Source: an uncultured Prevotellaceae bacterium (lineage in GTDB: Bacteria > Bacteroidota > Bacteroidia > Bacteroidales > Muribaculaceae). From it: a stretch of DNA of 64,000 nucleotides. The translations under genes were made by a program, and so were the position numbers. This document shows, piece by piece, positions 6,957 through 14,594 of this stretch. Each line of letters starts with the position of its first letter. Within the stretch, counting starts at the first letter, position 1. The notes under the pieces were generated by a model that worked only from the letters and a program-made list of their open reading frames with translations, was not told the origin of the DNA and ran no database searches. The stretch covers positions 53,600 through 117,599 of the forward strand of contig ONLH01000004.1 in NCBI GenBank assembly GCA_900318645.1. Direction: 5' to 3'.

Positions 6957-7505
6957 TTATTCCAGTCCTGTAACGAACTTCTCTGGATATTTGCCGCAGC
7001 CGTGTTGCTCAAAGTAACGCTTGATGCGCACCAGATCGGCCTCGGCATCGTCGCTGAGTTCAAACTCCCTGTCAATGCATACCACCTTATCCTTGTAATC
7101 AAAGTAGGCCAGTACCAGTGGTACCTGGGCATCGCGTGCCATGAAGATGGCGCCCTTGTGCCAATGAGGATTGGCGCTGCGGGTGCCCTCGGGGGTCACG
7201 CCGATGGCCAGCTTGGGAGTCGTGGCGAACGCCTCGACAATTGATTGGGTGAGATTACCGTGCTGGCGGCGGTTGACGGGGATGCCTCCCAGGCTACGCA
7301 ACAGGCTACCCATCGGGAAGAAGAACCAGGTGTCCTTCATCAGGAAGCCAGCCTTCATGCCCACCGAGTGGATGCCCAGTTCACCGAGGATGAAATCCCA
7401 GTTGCTGGTGTGCGGGGCGATGACGATGATGCACTTGTCGGGCATCGTCAGGTTGACCTTGAAGGTCCATCCCGCCTTCTTCAATATCCAACCAGAGAGG
7501 TTCAT
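6957..7505 (-). CDS. 1-acylglycerol-3-phosphate acyltransferase-like (PlsC family)
   Basis: A 182-residue acyltransferase with the catalytic HX4D block HTSNWD (32-37) and the substrate-binding block PEGTRS (105-110). VNRR near residue 77 is the third family block. It is short and lacks obvious transmembrane helices, like the small PlsC-like proteins of Bacteroidota that acylate lysophospholipids or related lipids. It is followed by a hairpin and, further on, by the nitrilase gene. Confidence 0.88.
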   Translation of the reverse strand: MNLSGWILKKAGWTFKVNLTMPDKCIIVIAPHTSNWDFILGELGIHSVGMKAGFLMKDTWFFFPMGSLLRSLGGIPVNRRQHGNLTQSIVEAFATTPKLAIGVTPEGTRSANPHWHKGAIFMARDAQVPLVLAYFDYKDKVVCIDREFELSDDAEADLVRIKRYFEQHGCGKYPEKFVTGLE

Positions 7506-7537
7506 AGAGTATTGATCTCTAAACCTTAAAATCTATA

Positions 7538-7873
7538 TTATTTCTTATTGGAAGGCATGAGAGCGTTCATGCGCTTGGCGATGTTCTCCACCTCGGTGCG
7601 GAAGTACTCGCTCAGTTCCTTCTCGCACTGCTTGAAGAATGCGCGACGGGCCTTGTTGTACTCCTTGCGGTTAGCGAAGTCTTTCACCTTCTTGCCGAAC
7701 TGGTTGCTCACGCGGTTGATGGCCTCCTGTTGCAGCAGGGCAGTGTCAATGATGATGCTGTCCCACTCTGCAATCTTACCCTCACCGAATGCGGATTCTG
7801 CAAAGATGCACTCGCCTGCGATGTCGCCACAGGCATTCATGATAGCTTTCTTGATTTGTCTTTTACTTGCCAT
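7538..7873 (-). CDS. Conserved small cytosolic protein of unknown function
   Basis: A 111-residue basic, mostly helical protein starting MASKRQIKKAIMN. I chose this ATG rather than one 21 codons upstream because the upstream residues look like untranslated leader and would overlap the likely promoter. The sequence has heptad-like charged helices (EYNKARRAFFKQCEKELSEYF) but no catalytic motif I recognise. No signal peptide. Function unknown. Confidence 0.65.
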   Translation of the reverse strand: MASKRQIKKAIMNACGDIAGECIFAESAFGEGKIAEWDSIIIDTALLQQEAINRVSNQFGKKVKDFANRKEYNKARRAFFKQCEKELSEYFRTEVENIAKRMNALMPSNKK

Positions 7874-8023
7874 AATGATTAGGTTAATACAAATTAATGT
7901 TTGTAATATTGCGCTAAGGTACGAATTATATCTCATCTAGCCTTGCTTTTTGACCTAAAAAATGCCGAAAACAGCCAAAAATGGTGCTTTTGTGATTTTT
8001 TTTGAAAAAAAGTGCTCAAAAAT

Positions 8024-8054
8024 TTTGCCAGTATCAAAAATGGCAGTAATTTTG
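8024..8054 (+). promoter_or_regulatory. Promoter of the tRNA-Glu pair
   Basis: TTTG (8024-8027), 19 bases, TAATTTTG (8047-8054): a full-consensus Bacteroidetes promoter, 14 bases upstream of the first tRNA-Glu. Confidence 0.75.
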
Positions 8055-8068
8055 CATCGCTTTTCTAC

Positions 8069-8144
8069 GGAGATATCGTCTAGTGGTCTAGGACGCCGCC
8101 CTCTCACGGCGGAAACCAGGGTTCGAGTCCCTGTTTCTCTACCA
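8069..8144 (+). tRNA. tRNA-Glu (anticodon CTC), copy 1
   Basis: A 76-nt cloverleaf with CCA encoded. Anticodon stem CCGCC/GGCGG and loop CTCTCAC give anticodon CTC. It differs from copy 2 by one D-arm base (TAGTGG versus TAGCGG). Confidence 0.92.
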
Positions 8145-8147
8145 GCA

Positions 8148-8177
8148 AAGCCTTCACCCGACCATGAGCGAGGGCTT
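8148..8177 (+). terminator. Weak hairpin between the tRNA-Glu genes
   Basis: AAGCCTTC pairs with GAGGGCTT (one G-U) across a 14-base loop. It resembles the stronger hairpin after copy 2, as expected if tRNA plus terminator were duplicated together. Confidence 0.4.
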
Positions 8178-8188
8178 TATTTATCGAC

Positions 8189-8264
8189 GGAGATATCGTC
8201 TAGCGGTCTAGGACGCCGCCCTCTCACGGCGGAAACCAGGGTTCGAGTCCCTGTTTCTCTACCA
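8189..8264 (+). tRNA. tRNA-Glu (anticodon CTC), copy 2
   Basis: A 76-nt near-identical duplicate of the tRNA 120 bp upstream, with encoded CCA. No separate promoter box is visible, so it is probably co-transcribed with copy 1. Confidence 0.92.
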
Positions 8265-8269
8265 AACGA

Positions 8270-8297
8270 AGCCTTCAGCCAATTTCGGCTGAGGGCT
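8270..8297 (+). terminator. Terminator of the tRNA-Glu pair
   Basis: Stem GCCTTCAGCC/GGCTGAGGGC (one G-U pair), followed by TTTTGTTTTG. Confidence 0.8.
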
Positions 8298-8347
8298 TTT
8301 GTTTTGTTTGTACTTGTGATTGAGATTGTTTAGTCACAGTTGCCTGT

Positions 8348-8366
8348 GCCGCGACTCAGTCGCGGC
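8348..8366. repeat. GC-rich palindrome, copy 2
   Basis: GCCGCGAC-TCA-GTCGCGGC, 8-bp perfect stem, 6 bases after the methyltransferase stop codon. Same architecture as 5999-6015 and 48685-48703. Confidence 0.6.
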
Positions 8367-8372
8367 CCCGTT

Positions 8373-9566
8373 TCAAGCTTTCTTGCAGAGGTACAGCAGC
8401 CGCTGGCCCGTAGTAGTCGTGGTCCCGAAGATATAGCAGTCGCCGCCGTCCTGCAAGCGCAGTCGTTGCCGCAGCTGCTGAGCTGTCATCGGGAAGTTGC
8501 GCGTGGCGATATTGGCTCGGGTGATACCGTTGAGAGCATGAGCCAGTTCCTTCTTGTTCATTGTTGTGATGGCGACGATGGTGAAACGGCGGCCAGGAAA
8601 CTCCACAATTTCCTTTCTTGACACAAACAGGTGACTATCCGTTGCCAGGGCCTTGATAGGGAAACGATCAGTCAACAGGCCGAAGCATCCCGCTTTCATC
8701 ACCGATGCGTTGGGCTCGTAGAGGTATGCAGCATCGTCGCTATCGGCAATCAGCAGGGGCTTGTCGTCTTGAGAAGGCTTGTAAATGAGCGATTGGTCGT
8801 CATTCACACAATAGATGGTGGGTTCGCCCTCATGTTCGGCACTCAGCAGTATCAACAATTCCTTGCACTCGTTGCCCGTGCTGACGATGTGGATTTCGTC
8901 GACGCGGCTGCCCAGGTCGCTCACAGCCTTGTGCCAGTCGAGCATGGGCGACAGTTTTAACAAGATATGGTCTGCTGCCTTGAAGAGTTGGTCTTTCAGC
9001 TCCAGCACGTTAGGTGTGCAGTCGGCGATGGCATAGGTGCGGCTGCTGTTGCTGTCACGACGTGCCGGGTCAAGGTAAATCACCGTAGTGGCGGGATTGG
9101 TTTCCAAGTCATTTAATACGGTCTCGGCCTCACCATGGATGACGCGGGCATGATGTAGCTCCAATAACTCAAAATTGTGTCGAGCTGTCTCGCACAGGTG
9201 TTCTTGCCGCTCAACATAGGTGGCTTGCTTGGCGCATTTTGCCATGAAGGCAAAGTCCACGCCGAATCCCCCCGTCAGGTCAATCAGCGTCTCGCGGCAC
9301 GCCTGTGGCAGTCGCTCGATGATGCCACATTTATATATAGCGGTCTGTTGGCTGCTGCATTGCTCCATCGACAGATGGGGAGGATAGACGATGCCGTCAG
9401 TGGCTGCCCAGGCAGGCAGTTTGCGACGTGCCGTTTGCCAGCCCTGTATCTGGTCGAGCGCCCACGACAAGTCAATGTCTCCGTCGCGCCGCGCCTGTAG
9501 CGCCAACGCCCTCACATCCTCCTCGCGATGCTCCCTTACAAACCCTATCGTCTCCTCGTTCCTCAT
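8373..9566 (-). CDS. Class I SAM-dependent methyltransferase with THUMP-like domain
   Basis: A 397-residue protein of a Bacteroidota-specific family (PG_1098-like). An N-terminal helical part is followed by a Rossmann methyltransferase core with the SAM-binding loop LTGGFGVDF (about 97-105) and the acceptor-site-like YLDPARR (about 169-175). The C-terminal third resembles the THUMP-like domain, which suggests an RNA substrate. The ATG lies inside the start of a heptad array. Confidence 0.85.
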   Translation of the reverse strand: MRNEETIGFVREHREEDVRALALQARRDGDIDLSWALDQIQGWQTARRKLPAWAATDGIVYPPHLSMEQCSSQQTAIYKCGIIERLPQACRETLIDLTGGFGVDFAFMAKCAKQATYVERQEHLCETARHNFELLELHHARVIHGEAETVLNDLETNPATTVIYLDPARRDSNSSRTYAIADCTPNVLELKDQLFKAADHILLKLSPMLDWHKAVSDLGSRVDEIHIVSTGNECKELLILLSAEHEGEPTIYCVNDDQSLIYKPSQDDKPLLIADSDDAAYLYEPNASVMKAGCFGLLTDRFPIKALATDSHLFVSRKEIVEFPGRRFTIVAITTMNKKELAHALNGITRANIATRNFPMTAQQLRQRLRLQDGGDCYIFGTTTTTGQRLLYLCKKA

Positions 9567-9609
9567 CCTAACTCCTAACTCCTAACTCCTCACTTCTCAC
9601 TTCTAACTC
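9561..9609. repeat. Heptad array (7 units) between two genes
   Basis: 7-mers CCTCATC, CTAACTC x3, CTCACTT x2, CTAACTC. The array spans the whole gap from the stop of the TPR regulator (9590-9592) to the methyltransferase start codon (9564-9566), overlapping both. Confidence 0.85.
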
Positions 9610-11311
9610 CCAGATAGGGTTGTAGGAATTCGTCAAGCGAATTGACTCCGAGTTTGTGGGCAATCTGGATTTTTTTGTTTGAGACGGTCCTCAGGTTTCT
9701 GTAGCGCATACAGATCATGATAACCGTCCTTGAGAAGCCGTGGCACTGCAGGGCTATCAGATTGATTTCGTCCTCGCGCAATGTGCCGTTTGCAGCCTGT
9801 TGCGCCTTAACCAATACGTTGTCATACAACTCATTGGCCAGCGATTGCAGGTTGTCCCAGTAGGAAGCTCCCACCTCGTCGGGTCCACGCATCGTCATCA
9901 GCTTATTAAATCGTTTGGCAAAGGTCGTCTCATTACATTCGTAGGACCACTGCAGCAGTTGATGAACGACCTGAATCTGGTTGTCCACAATGGTTTTCAG
10001 CTCGTCGGATTGCTTTTTGGTCGATTCCCGTTCGTTGAGCAGGGTCTGCATCTGCTTCAGACTGCTGATGGAATGGTCCAAGTCGGCCTTTTGCAGCTCA
10101 TATTCCGTCTGCTGGATTTTCAGGCGGTTGCGATAGCGCCACACCAGGAAAGCCAGCGCCCCGGCAACGAGTGCCAGCAAGGCAAGGCCCAGCAGCGTGC
10201 CCTTGAAGCGTGAACTCAGCAGGGCATTCTCCAATGCAGCTTGTTGCATGTCATATTTTTTCTCTGCCTCTATCAGCTTGTCGTTCATGCCGTTGATGGT
10301 CACCGAGTCGGCCAGGTTGTGGGTCGTGTTCAGGTAGTTGATGGCGTCGTCCACCCTGTTTTCCCGGCGTGCAAGGTCAGCAAGCAGCTGATAGTACATG
10401 ATGCTGTCGGCCACCGACGTCATCTCGGGGGCGTGCTGCAGGTAGTAGCGTGCTGAGTCGGTACGGCCCAGATGCAGATAAGCCGATGCTGCAGTGTAGT
10501 GAATCCTGGGATGTATCTTGAGTTTTCCCTTCCAGCTGATGGCCTCGATGGCATCATCCTTGGCGCCCTGGTAATCCCCACGGGCGGCGCGGTACTCGGC
10601 GCGGCTGAAGTAATTGGCCACCACATACTGGGGCTTAATCTCCTGAATGGAAAGGTCGATGGCAGCATTGATGTAGTACAAGGCACTGTCCTGCTTCTCT
10701 TGGTTGATGCGATAGAGGCCACCCAGTTCGCTCAGGCAGATGATCTGGTTGTATTTGTCGTCTAGCTGCTTGAACAGGTCGAGGGCCTCGCGGTATTTGC
10801 TGGCACCCAGGGTCTTGGCACCGATGATTTGGCTCTGGTACAGCTCGCCCATCATCATCTTGGCCATGGCGCGGTTCTTCAGGTCATCGGCACTGGCGGC
10901 ATCCTCGGCTTGGCGCAGGCTGGTAATTGCTTTGTCCAGAAGTCCCAAATCCTTGTTGACGCAACCCTGATAGAGTAGGGAACGGGCCAGTTTCTCTTGG
11001 TCGTCGTGCGATTTGAAGTACTTCACGGCCTCGTTGATGGCGTTGTCATCGGTCGCTGCAATGTTGCAGGCGTGGTTGGCCTGGATGGTCAGCAGTGCTT
11101 GATAGGCCTTGTCATGATGATTAAACGAGGCGGTGTTGAGCATCTGCAGCATCTGCATCGCTTCCTCGCCTCGGTTTTGGGCCAGCAGCGTGTCCACGGC
11201 AACGAGTTGCTCGTTGTCGGCAGGATGGCCACATCCGCCCATCATGAGCAGTAGCACCACCATGGACAGGAATGTGGTGATTTTATGATGACTTGTCAAT
11301 GTCGTTCCCAT
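9590..11311 (-). CDS. Membrane-anchored TPR regulator with C-terminal HTH
   Basis: A 573-residue protein. A signal segment ends in MMGGC (Cys27, possible lipoprotein site), followed by about 320 residues of TPR-like helical repeats (for example ARSLLYQGCVNKDLGLLDKA). A transmembrane helix then follows (GTLLGLALLALVAGALAFLVW), then a coiled coil and a LuxR-like HTH (LREDEINLIALQCHGFSRTVI to NSLDEFLQPYL). This matches the Bacteroidales TPR-TM-HTH regulators that sense outside the membrane and bind DNA inside. I chose the ATG at 11311 because 23 upstream codons would overlap a promoter. The final residues and stop come from a heptad repeat. Confidence 0.82.
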   Translation of the reverse strand: MGTTLTSHHKITTFLSMVVLLLMMGGCGHPADNEQLVAVDTLLAQNRGEEAMQMLQMLNTASFNHHDKAYQALLTIQANHACNIAATDDNAINEAVKYFKSHDDQEKLARSLLYQGCVNKDLGLLDKAITSLRQAEDAASADDLKNRAMAKMMMGELYQSQIIGAKTLGASKYREALDLFKQLDDKYNQIICLSELGGLYRINQEKQDSALYYINAAIDLSIQEIKPQYVVANYFSRAEYRAARGDYQGAKDDAIEAISWKGKLKIHPRIHYTAASAYLHLGRTDSARYYLQHAPEMTSVADSIMYYQLLADLARRENRVDDAINYLNTTHNLADSVTINGMNDKLIEAEKKYDMQQAALENALLSSRFKGTLLGLALLALVAGALAFLVWRYRNRLKIQQTEYELQKADLDHSISSLKQMQTLLNERESTKKQSDELKTIVDNQIQVVHQLLQWSYECNETTFAKRFNKLMTMRGPDEVGASYWDNLQSLANELYDNVLVKAQQAANGTLREDEINLIALQCHGFSRTVIMICMRYRNLRTVSNKKIQIAHKLGVNSLDEFLQPYLGVRSEK

Positions 11312-11355
11312 TGTTGTTGATGTTGTTTGAAAGGTGTGTGAGGAAATTCTCACTG

Positions 11356-11363
11356 CAAAAATA
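11356..11363 (-). promoter_or_regulatory. -7 box of the TPR regulator gene
   Basis: TATTTTTG on the minus strand, 45 bases upstream of the chosen ATG. It supports the start at 11311 over a start at 11380. Confidence 0.5.
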
Positions 11364-11493
11364 TAGTTTTTTTCGCTCATATTCGGTGGTCTGTGGTGAC
11401 AAATTACTCGCTAATGTCTTTTTCCCTTTCTAAACCACTGATAATCAAAAGTGACCATTTTTCTGAATTGGCCATAGAAACTTCGGTGGATTC

Positions 11494-11524
11494 TTGCGAT
11501 TTCTCAAAATCATTTGTAACTTTG
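11494..11524 (+). promoter_or_regulatory. Promoter of the TonB-like gene
   Basis: TTG (11494-11496), 20 bases, TAACTTTG (11517-11524). It lies 31 bases before the ATG at 11555 and is divergent from the regulator promoter. Confidence 0.6.
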
Positions 11525-11554
11525 CAACGAGTGACAAACTTAATCGTGGCTGTT

Positions 11555-12424
11555 ATGAAACACATTAGATTCATAGGCGACCGATGGCCTGCAGTCTTCC
11601 ACAATGGTTTCCTTGCGGGGCTCCTTCTAGTGGCAGTTTTAGCAACGGCGGGTCTTGTGGCTTCGGCTACAGGAAATCTTCCTGCTGGCGATGTGCGCGG
11701 CACGACGGGGCATGGCGATGAGGTCTACCTTTCGGTTGACAAGATGCCCGCTTTCCCGGGTGGTGAGGCCGCTCTGATGACCTATTTACGGGACAACATC
11801 TCTTATCCGACTGAATCAGAAGAGAAGAATATCCAAGGCAAGGTCGTTGTGCAGTTTGTGGTCGATTCAGCAGGTTATGTGGGAGATGTGAAAGTTGTCC
11901 GCTCGGTAGATCCCAATCTTGACCGCGAGGCGGTTCGAGTCATCCAGACGCTTCCCCAATTCATACCGGGAGCCCGATTGGGCAAACCGGTCAACGTGTG
12001 GTACACGCTTCCGGTGAATTTCGTCATCAACAACGATATTTCCTATTTGCTGTCTTTCATCCATGAGATAGATTCCATCAAGATAGACTACTGTAACCTG
12101 AATATCGACACGCCGATGGCCATAACGCCCGACAACTATGATGCGGGCCAGTTCAGTCAATCGAGGAAGATGGTATTGATTAAGCGCAAATGGAAAATCA
12201 AGGAGATGGTCAATGCAATGGGTGGTTTGGCAAAGCTTTCCCAAGGCCATCTTGACACGCGAGGCAAAATCTACCTTTATTTCAATGATGGCAAGAAAAG
12301 TGTAGCCTATTATGATCAGTTCTCATTATATTACCGTGGGAACTACTATGACATCACCACCTTTACGGCGGCTGGAGCAGAATTCAGGAAAATACTTTTC
12401 CCGCTAATCCAGCAAACCGAATGA
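11555..12424 (+). CDS. TonB C-terminal-domain protein with a unique extension
   Basis: A 289-residue protein: short N-terminus, one membrane segment (LAGLLLVAVLATAGLVASA, about 26-44), then a TonB C-terminal domain (FPGGEAALMTYL to LPVNFVI, about 65-158), and an extra region of about 130 residues I do not recognise. TonB domains transmit proton-motive energy to outer-membrane transporters. Here no proline-rich linker is present, so a stand-alone periplasmic role is possible. The ATG at 11555 is chosen because the promoter lies inside the longer frame. A terminator follows. Confidence 0.75.
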   Translation: MKHIRFIGDRWPAVFHNGFLAGLLLVAVLATAGLVASATGNLPAGDVRGTTGHGDEVYLSVDKMPAFPGGEAALMTYLRDNISYPTESEEKNIQGKVVVQFVVDSAGYVGDVKVVRSVDPNLDREAVRVIQTLPQFIPGARLGKPVNVWYTLPVNFVINNDISYLLSFIHEIDSIKIDYCNLNIDTPMAITPDNYDAGQFSQSRKMVLIKRKWKIKEMVNAMGGLAKLSQGHLDTRGKIYLYFNDGKKSVAYYDQFSLYYRGNYYDITTFTAAGAEFRKILFPLIQQTE

Positions 12425-12452
12425 AAAAAACGTTGATATTTGCGTTTCCTCG

Positions 12453-12477
12453 CCACCAAAAAGTGCATTTTTGGTGG
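12453..12477 (+). terminator. Terminator after the TonB-like gene
   Basis: Perfect 10-bp stem CCACCAAAAA/TTTTTGGTGG with loop GTGCA, then GCTTTTTTG. Confidence 0.85.
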
Positions 12478-12615
12478 GCTTTTTTGTACCCCAATCGGTA
12501 AATTACCCTCAAATGACCTTTTTGTTTTGTAAGTCATTGAAAATTAGTTATAAGTGTTTCTTGAAATGACCTTTGAATGTTGACCATTTTTGGTGTTTTT
12601 TCAAAAAATCGGTTG

Positions 12616-12623
12616 TAATTTTG
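12616..12623 (+). promoter_or_regulatory. -7 box of the cysteine-motif / radical SAM operon
   Basis: TAATTTTG, 47 bases before the ATG at 12671. A TTTG further upstream is 23 bases away, slightly longer than usual. Confidence 0.5.
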
Positions 12624-12670
12624 CAAGCGAGAGTTAACCCGTTTTTATCAACCGGAGAAAATTGACTGAT

Positions 12671-13339
12671 ATGAAACACGGTAAATATATCTGTAACACG
12701 CTCAAGGCGATTCGTCTTGACATTGCGCGCGCCAATGGAATCGATTACGCACCCCGCGAGTGTCACCACGAGGGTGATTGCTTGGGCACCTGCCCTGCCT
12801 GTGAGAGCGAGATGCGCTACCTGGAGCGGGAAATCGCTCGCAAGCGTTCCGTGGGCAAGGCCGCCCTAATGACGGGTGTGAGCCTGGCATTGTCTAGCCT
12901 GTCGGCTATGGCAACCAGTGTCTTGCCAAGCGAGACCATGATGCCCAATAATATCAGTCAGAGTCAAGTGTGCGACACGACTAAGAAAGCGGAAGTCTTC
13001 GGGGAAATCCATGAAACGTTGCCCCACTTCCGTGGAGGTGAACGTGCGTTGATGGAGTACCTGCAGACACACGTCAACTACCCGCCCGAGGCCGTCAAGG
13101 ATAGTATTCAAGGTCTCGTGGTCGTGCAGTTGCTCATTGAAAGGAATGGCGAGGTCCGTGAGGTGAAGGTTGTCCGTCCTGTTCATGAATTGCTTGACAA
13201 CGAAGCCGTCCGCGTCTGCAAGTCATTGCCCAAATTCTTCCCAGGCAGCGTTGGCGGTAAGGCGGCCGCGATGTGGTTAACACTGCCTATCACCTTCAAA
13301 CTGGAGGACAAGAACGAATTGGAATCGACTGAAGATTAA
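12671..13339 (+). CDS. Cysteine-motif protein fused to a TonB C-terminal domain
   Basis: A 222-residue protein. Residues 1-58 form a module with Cys8 and the motif C31-x5-C37-x3-C41-x2-C44 (ECHHEGDCLGTCPACESE), followed by RYLEREIARK. A hydrophobic segment (about 62-82) follows, then a linker and a TonB-type domain (FRGGERALMEYL to LPITFKL, about 117-213). The module is nearly identical to that of the next gene. Its CX3CX2C spacing equals that of radical SAM clusters, and a radical SAM gene ends the operon; the module may hold a metal centre or be the enzyme's partner (inference). It is the first gene of an apparent three-gene operon. Confidence 0.75.
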   Translation: MKHGKYICNTLKAIRLDIARANGIDYAPRECHHEGDCLGTCPACESEMRYLEREIARKRSVGKAALMTGVSLALSSLSAMATSVLPSETMMPNNISQSQVCDTTKKAEVFGEIHETLPHFRGGERALMEYLQTHVNYPPEAVKDSIQGLVVVQLLIERNGEVREVKVVRPVHELLDNEAVRVCKSLPKFFPGSVGGKAAAMWLTLPITFKLEDKNELESTED

Positions 13340-13354
13340 CTAAAGTAAACGACT

Positions 13355-13759
13355 TTGAAAAAAGGAAAACATATCTGTAACACGCTCAAGGCAATCCGTC
13401 TTGACATTGCGCGTGCCAATGGAATCAAATACGAGCCACGCGAGTGTCTCCATGAGGGTGATTGCTCGGGCACTTGCCCGGCCTGTGAGAGCGAGTTGCG
13501 CTATCTGGAGCGTGAAATCGCCCGCCGCTCCCTCGGCAAGGCCGCCCTCATTGCTGGCGTTAGCCTGGGCCTGATGAGTTTTACCGCCACGTCATGCAAT
13601 CAACTGATTAAAGGTGACAATGATGAACTTCAGGGCGAGGTAGAACTTGTGGAGGATTCCTGTGCTATAGATGGCTTAATTGGCGACGAGAGGATTGAAT
13701 CTGGCGAAATAGTTGATACAACAGACGGCCATTTTGATTCACGTACATCTTGCCCCTAA
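13355..13759 (+). CDS. Small cysteine-motif protein (paralogue of the preceding module)
   Basis: A 134-residue protein. Residues 1-60 repeat the preceding gene's module almost exactly (HICNTLKAIRLDIARANGI, then C31-x5-C37-x3-C41-x2-C44). A hydrophobic stretch follows (GKAALIAGVSLGLMSFTATSC) and then an acidic tail of about 50 residues instead of the TonB domain. By alignment with the paralogue's ATG, translation begins at TTG 13355. It lies 15 bp after the preceding stop and 32 bp before the radical SAM gene. Function unknown; the module is probably membrane-tethered with the cysteines inside the cell. Confidence 0.7.
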   Translation: MKKGKHICNTLKAIRLDIARANGIKYEPRECLHEGDCSGTCPACESELRYLEREIARRSLGKAALIAGVSLGLMSFTATSCNQLIKGDNDELQGEVELVEDSCAIDGLIGDERIESGEIVDTTDGHFDSRTSCP

Positions 13760-13791
13760 ATGTAATCTTCACTACTGATATACAATGATTT

Positions 13792-14433
13792 ATGGGTGAA
13801 GAACGGAATAGGGTGCCGATAATTGGAGTGGCTCGTCATCGGCTGGCGGTGGACGGGCAGGGGGTGACCACACTGGTCGCCTTCCACGGCTGCACGTTGC
13901 GTTGCCAATACTGCCTGAATGCCCAGTGCTTGTGGCCCGATGGTTTCTCAAGGACGGCCACCCCTGCCGAGTTGCTCGGTGAGGTGATGATCGACAACCT
14001 CTATTTCCTCGCCACTGGCGGGGGTATCACCTTTGGCGGCGGTGAACCGGCCATCCATAGCGAGTTCATCGAGGCTTTCTGCCGCATGGCGCCATCTGAG
14101 TGGCATTTCTCGATGGAAACAGCCCTGAATGTGGAGCGTCGGCACTTGGAGCGACTGTTGCCTCTTATCCACGAATACTTCATTGACATCAAGGACGTTA
14201 ACCCCGACATCTACAGGCGTTACACAGGTCAAGATAACCAACGTGTGCTCGACAACCTGCAATGGTTCCTGAGCCACGATGGCATGGCCGAGCGTGTCAT
14301 CGTGCGCGTGCCCCATATCCCTGACTACAACACCAATGAAGACGTCCGGCGCAGCCGCCAGCACCTTGAGTCGATCGGCATCACCCGTATTGATGAGTTT
14401 ACCTATCAGCGCCGCGAGTCTCAACACCCATAA
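13792..14433 (+). CDS. Radical SAM enzyme, activase-like
   Basis: A 213-residue radical SAM protein with the [4Fe-4S] motif CTLRCQYC (Cys34, Cys38, Cys41), an extra Cys46 and the SAM-binding GGGEP (82-86). It resembles glycyl-radical-enzyme activases (PflA/NrdG-like) in size and in the TTLVAFHGC N-terminus, but lacks extra ferredoxin-like clusters. No glycyl radical enzyme is encoded nearby. It is the last gene of the run with the two cysteine-motif proteins, so these are its likeliest partners or substrates (inference). Confidence 0.88.
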   Translation: MGEERNRVPIIGVARHRLAVDGQGVTTLVAFHGCTLRCQYCLNAQCLWPDGFSRTATPAELLGEVMIDNLYFLATGGGITFGGGEPAIHSEFIEAFCRMAPSEWHFSMETALNVERRHLERLLPLIHEYFIDIKDVNPDIYRRYTGQDNQRVLDNLQWFLSHDGMAERVIVRVPHIPDYNTNEDVRRSRQHLESIGITRIDEFTYQRRESQHP

Positions 14434-14458
14434 CAAGTAAAGATTTTCCCGATTATTC

Positions 14459-14483
14459 ATGGCCCGTTCATGGGCATTTTTGT
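14459..14483 (+). terminator. Possible terminator of the radical SAM operon
   Basis: CATGGCCC and GGGCATT can pair imperfectly around GTTCAT, followed by TTTTTG. Confidence 0.4.
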
Positions 14484-14524
14484 TGATTAATCTTGTTAGC
14501 ACACAAGCATTTTTTTAAACTTTT

Positions 14525-14555
14525 TTTGCTGTTTCAAGTCTTTGTCATATATTTG
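14525..14555 (+). promoter_or_regulatory. Promoter of the first coiled-coil gene
   Basis: TTTG (14525-14528), 19 bases, TATATTTG (14548-14555), full consensus, 39 bases before the ATG. Confidence 0.75.
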
Positions 14556-14594
14556 CAGTATTGAAACAACGTTTAATATTAAAATTCTACGATT

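Noticed and set aside
7962-8333. Plus-strand frame of 123 codons with an internal repeat
   Set aside because: The repeat is the two tRNA-Glu genes translated.
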